Assembly (NCBI GenBank): GCA_013041835.1
Contig: JABDRH010000160.1
Coordinates: 1 to 8,494, forward strand
DNA: 8,494 bases
Direction of reading: 5' to 3'
From: Desulfatitalea sp.
Lineage (GTDB): Bacteria > Desulfobacterota > Desulfobacteria > Desulfobacterales > Desulfosarcinaceae
Under the pieces are notes generated by a model. The model was not told where the DNA came from, searched no databases, and worked only from the letters and a program-made list of their open reading frames with translations. The translations under genes and the position numbers were made by a program. Numbering within the stretch: the first letter of the stretch is position 1; each line of letters starts with the position of its first letter. This document shows positions 5,568 through 8,494 of this stretch, one piece after another.

Positions 5568-6296
5568 TTGCCCGAACACACCAAGACATACAAGGCCTTG
5601 AACCGGACTTTGGGAAAAGCCCTGCATGCTTACGGCATGATCGAAGACGGCGATCGTATCGCGGTCGGGCTCTCCGGTGGAAAAGATAGCTGGGCGCTGT
5701 TCTGGCTTCTTTGGGAGCGATGCTCGCGGGTTCCGGTGGAATATACACTATTGCCCATTCACATCGATTTGGGTTTTGAGAACGGACCCAGACAGGCTAT
5801 CGATACCTACATGGGGCGTATGGGTCTGAACGTGCATATCGAAGCGACCCAAATCGGATTGACGGCCCACAGTGATGAAAACAGGGAGAACCCTTGTTTT
5901 CTATGCGCCCGCAAGCGGCGGCAGCGGCTTTTTGAAATCGCCCATTCGATGGGATGCAACAAGCTCGCTTTAGGGCATACCAAGGATGACCTGATCGAGA
6001 CACTTTTCATTAACATGCTTTACGCCGGTACGATGAGCACCATGTTGCCTTTGCAGCCCTTTTTCAACGGTCGTATGACGGTGATTCGGCCGTTGGCCTT
6101 CACCAATGAAACGCGCTTGGATACCCTGGCTGAGCAGAGGCAATGGCCGGTGGTGCCGAATCCGTGCCCAAGCGCCGGGCGATCGAAGCGGGCGGAGATA
6201 AAAACAATGCTCGAGTCTCTTTACCGAAAGAACCGCAAGATCAAGGGCAATATATTCCGGGCCATGCGGCACGTAAACCTGGATTATCTCCCATGA
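5568..6296 (+). CDS. ttcA: TtcA-like PP-loop tRNA thiolation enzyme (tRNA 2-thiocytidine biosynthesis family)
   Basis: TtcA enzymes activate cytidine 32 of certain tRNAs with ATP and replace its oxygen with sulfur, using a 4Fe-4S cluster. The protein has the PP-loop SGGKDS (36-41), a central C-x-x-C at C110 and C113 in NPCFLCARKRR, GHTKDD (136-141), a conserved FINMLYAGTMSTMLP region and a third cysteine, C200, in NPCPSAG. These fit the three cluster ligands known in E. coli TtcA (C122, C125, C222). The fourth cysteine there (C225) is replaced by alanine here. At 242 residues it is shorter than the 311-residue E. coli protein. The start is uncertain: TTG 5568 gives the usual N-terminus but has only a weak ribosome site; the first internal ATG (5637) would remove 23 residues just before the PP-loop. 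It lies 22 bp after rpoZ. A related thiouridylase function cannot be excluded. Confidence 0.85.
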   Translation: MPEHTKTYKALNRTLGKALHAYGMIEDGDRIAVGLSGGKDSWALFWLLWERCSRVPVEYTLLPIHIDLGFENGPRQAIDTYMGRMGLNVHIEATQIGLTAHSDENRENPCFLCARKRRQRLFEIAHSMGCNKLALGHTKDDLIETLFINMLYAGTMSTMLPLQPFFNGRMTVIRPLAFTNETRLDTLAEQRQWPVVPNPCPSAGRSKRAEIKTMLESLYRKNRKIKGNIFRAMRHVNLDYLP

Positions 6297-6348
6297 ATCC
6301 GAATCGTTAAGTTGCATGCCGGCGGAGGTTGATGTCAGGGAAAGACAA

Positions 6349-7170
6349 ATGAAAGACATACAAAATCAAAGGGATACACGCAATATCCCCATCGACAAGG
6401 TCGGTATTAAAAATTTGCGCTACCCGATCACGGTGCGGGACCGCCGGGAAGGTCGTCAGGCCACCGTCGCGACCATCAACATGTACGTGGATCTGCCCCA
6501 CCAGTACAAAGGCACCCACATGAGCCGCTTTGTGGAGATGTTGCACCTGTTGAAGAGTGAGGTCTCTCTTAAAAATTTTGCTGCTTTACTGGACCAAATG
6601 AAACAGCACCTGGACGCCAAATCCGCCCACATCGAAATCGCCTTTCCTTACTTTATTGAAAAAAAAGCGCCCATCAGCGGCGTTCCAGGTTTGATGGACT
6701 ACAATTGCCGCATTACCGGTATCAGCAATTGCGATAATGAGGTGGACCTGGTTTCCGAGGTTGACGTGCCCATCAGTTCGGTATGCCCTTGTTCCAAGGC
6801 CATCAGCGCTGAAGGGGCGCACAATCAACGCGGCCAGGTCACGCTGCGGACCCGTTTCAAACGCTTTATCTGGCTGGAAGATATGATCGAACTGGTCGAA
6901 TCGTGCGCCTCATGCGATGTTTTCTCTGTGCTTAAGCGGGTCGATGAGAAAGAGGTGACCGAGCGCGCTTACGGCAACCCCAAGTTTGTCGAAGATGTTG
7001 TGCGCGACATCGCCTCCCGCCTGAAAGAGGACAATAACATCACCTGGTTCTCGGTCAGTGCCGAAAACTTTGAATCGATCCACAACCACAGCGCCTACGC
7101 CCATATCATGAGCGGACCGGTGCCTCATAAAGGTACAGGAGAGAAACAATCTCCTCATCCTGGATTTTAA
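6349..7170 (+). CDS. folE2: GTP cyclohydrolase FolE2 (type IB)
   Basis: FolE2 converts GTP to 7,8-dihydroneopterin triphosphate, the first step of folate and of queuosine/7-deazaguanine synthesis. It replaces FolE (type IA) in many bacteria and can use metals other than zinc. The start at ATG 6349 is chosen over 6316 because AGGG lies 8 nt upstream and the N-terminus MKDIQNQRDTRNIPIDKVGI is typical of the family, giving 273 residues. The signature SSVCPCSKAIS (C146, C148) is followed by GAHNQRG with H158, which supplies the metal and active-site ligands. ESCASCDVFSVLKRVDEKEVTE and the closing SAENFESIHNHSAYA also match. It follows the ttcA-like gene by 52 bp, and its stop overlaps that of the convergent dacB gene. 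A weak hairpin (7137-7155, stem AGGAGA/TCTCCT) sits in its last codons and may help end transcription. Confidence 0.95.
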   Translation: MKDIQNQRDTRNIPIDKVGIKNLRYPITVRDRREGRQATVATINMYVDLPHQYKGTHMSRFVEMLHLLKSEVSLKNFAALLDQMKQHLDAKSAHIEIAFPYFIEKKAPISGVPGLMDYNCRITGISNCDNEVDLVSEVDVPISSVCPCSKAISAEGAHNQRGQVTLRTRFKRFIWLEDMIELVESCASCDVFSVLKRVDEKEVTERAYGNPKFVEDVVRDIASRLKEDNNITWFSVSAENFESIHNHSAYAHIMSGPVPHKGTGEKQSPHPGF

Positions 7171-8387
7171 GGCAGTTCGCTTTCTAAAAGTTCCATTATC
7201 CGTGCCGTACTTTTCCCCGGTGTATTGATCAACACCACAAACCGGTACAGCCCGCCGTTGGCCGCGGTGATATAGCCCGCACGGGTGCGGATGCCCTTGA
7301 GATGACCGGTTTTGTAGTATTGACGCCCTTGCCGGCGCATGAGGCCGTGGTGTGGTGCGAAAGCTTCCAGGAGCGTGAGCATGGCGCGGGCCGTCATGCG
7401 GTTTTGCCTTGAAATGCCCGAAGCTTCCACGATCCGACCAGTTTTCAGGCCAAGCGTTTCGCCATAGTAGTCCTTAAGGGTGTTCAGCCCTTTGTCCAGG
7501 GTGCCCGGCGGGCCGTGGACCTGGGCGCCCATGGCCAGCAGCAGTTGGTTGGCGATGAAATTGTTCGAGAATTCGAGCAGATCACGAATCACATCGCTTA
7601 CCGTCTTATCGGATGGACTGCGCCACAACAGCCGGTCGCGGCTTGGATCAACCGGGTCGAATGTCAAACGATTCGTGGTGCGGATACCGGCCTGGTTAAA
7701 AAAATAACGAAACAGCGCCGCTACATATTGCAGCCCCTCATTGCGATTCGCCGCCAGGGTGATGCGCCCTTGCCGGAGTCCCGAGGCCTCGATTTTGGGA
7801 ATCACCCCGGATAGCAAGGGCGTTTGAGGCTCGGCGCTGATCCAGGCGCCGTTTTCCTGTTTAAAACACACAGTGTTAAAATTGACACACAGCGCACCGT
7901 TTGGCGCGTCGTAAGGCTGATTGGAGCGTCCGCGCCCGGGAATGACGATGGGGTAGGCAAAGAAGCTGTCGTCGAGCACCAGCGCATCGATAGCTTCCAT
8001 TTTGCCGGATAGGACCTGTGCCATATGGGCAATGCGCTCGGATACGAGTAACGGATCGCCATACCCCTTGATGATCAACGTGTCACCGGATCGTAGGTAA
8101 AAGTCGGTGCTAAAACGATATCCAGGCCCCAGGTGGTGCAGCGCCGCCAGGGCGATGAGCACCTTGAGGGTGGAGGCGGGTATCAGCAGTCGGTCGGCAT
8201 TCACGGCGCAAATCAGATGGCCGTCCGGACCGGCGGCCATGACGGCATCCGAGGGACCGGCGATGGCCGCCAGCTTTCGGTTGAGCATGCCAGCCGTCGC
8301 TGTGATGCGCGTATCCGAGTGGCCGATCCCATGCCATCCACAGACCAGCATAAACAGCAATACAATGCCGCCCGTACGCCGTTTCAT
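7167..8387 (-). CDS. dacB: D-Ala-D-Ala carboxypeptidase/endopeptidase, PBP4 (DacB) class
   Basis: This is a periplasmic class C low-molecular-mass penicillin-binding protein that trims D-Ala from peptidoglycan stem peptides or cleaves cross-links. A signal peptide is visible (MKRR, then GIVLLFMLVCGWHG, cut near GHS-DT). All three serine-peptidase motifs are present and correctly ordered: S72-T-L-K75, S274-N-N276 and K359-T-G361. The PBP4-type block EASGISRQNRMTARAM also fits. At 406 residues it is shorter than E. coli PBP4 (477); about 200 residues separate the first two motifs, suggesting a reduced accessory domain. ATG 8387 has AAGGG about 10 nt upstream. A poor promoter candidate (CTGACA 8466-8471, 17 bp, TATTCC 8443-8448) lies upstream; otherwise 8388-8494 holds nothing I can name. 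The gene is apparently monocistronic in the window and convergent with folE2. Confidence 0.92.
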   Translation of the reverse strand: MKRRTGGIVLLFMLVCGWHGIGHSDTRITATAGMLNRKLAAIAGPSDAVMAAGPDGHLICAVNADRLLIPASTLKVLIALAALHHLGPGYRFSTDFYLRSGDTLIIKGYGDPLLVSERIAHMAQVLSGKMEAIDALVLDDSFFAYPIVIPGRGRSNQPYDAPNGALCVNFNTVCFKQENGAWISAEPQTPLLSGVIPKIEASGLRQGRITLAANRNEGLQYVAALFRYFFNQAGIRTTNRLTFDPVDPSRDRLLWRSPSDKTVSDVIRDLLEFSNNFIANQLLLAMGAQVHGPPGTLDKGLNTLKDYYGETLGLKTGRIVEASGISRQNRMTARAMLTLLEAFAPHHGLMRRQGRQYYKTGHLKGIRTRAGYITAANGGLYRFVVLINTPGKSTARIMELLESELP

Positions 8388-8494
8388 CGATCGAGATCCC
8401 TTTCCGCAGAGTTTTTACGACTGTTTCCTAGTGGCATGACCAGGAATATTTTTCAAGATTGCGCATGTCAGTCCGATAATAAGGATAGACCGTC

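Noticed and set aside
8443..8471. Promoter candidate for dacB (CTGACA, 17 bp, TATTCC)
   Set aside because: The -10 matches only three positions; mentioned with the gene but not supported as a separate feature.
1..8494. Search by eye for CRISPR arrays, insertion sequences, tRNA genes, toxin-antitoxin pairs or defence genes
   Set aside because: No regularly spaced repeats, transposase motifs, cloverleaf patterns or recognisable defence or toxin families were found; the genes are ordinary housekeeping and flagellar types.

Overview
The window looks like a stretch of chromosome from a flagellated, Gram-negative sulfate-reducer-like bacterium, probably Desulfobacterota. This rests on the style of the proteins (FolE2, a TtcA-like enzyme, a long class II aldolase, and a 135-residue protein resembling the DVU0524 family first named in Desulfovibrio) and is an inference, not a taxonomic proof. 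No rRNA, tRNA, CRISPR array, transposase or phage gene is visible. Most of it is ordinary core-genome sequence, and I do not see a convincing new multi-gene system. The most interesting signals are regulatory.

Left part (1-1774). The 3' two thirds or more of mazG (house-cleaning NTP pyrophosphohydrolase) runs rightward off the left edge. It converges on a leftward two-gene flagellar-type unit: a DVU0524/FlgM-associated-like protein followed by a small FlaG-like protein. A near-consensus sigma-28 (FliA) promoter lies just upstream of the first gene. A 9-bp-stem terminator separates the unit from mazG, and two hairpins insulate it from the aldolase operon on its right.

Middle left (1775-3907). 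A leftward pair encodes a secreted DUF4124/coiled-coil protein and a 428-residue class II fructose-bisphosphate aldolase. The two genes are 2 bp apart, with the aldolase ribosome-binding site inside the end of the DUF4124 gene. A good sigma-70 promoter and a leader carrying three copies of GTTTAC/GTAAAC precede them. The 319-bp divergent spacer also holds a weaker promoter candidate facing pssA.

Right part (3908-7170). Rightward genes are pssA (phosphatidylserine synthase), then, after a terminator-like hairpin, greA, rpoZ, a ttcA-like gene and folE2. greA, rpoZ and probably ttcA all start with non-ATG codons. This group serves transcription elongation, RNA polymerase assembly, tRNA thiolation and pterin/7-deazaguanine synthesis.

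Right edge (7167-8494). A leftward dacB-type D-Ala-D-Ala carboxypeptidase/endopeptidase (PBP4 class) converges on folE2. The two stop codons share a TTAA tetranucleotide, so there is no intergenic space. The last 107 bp hold only the upstream region of dacB.
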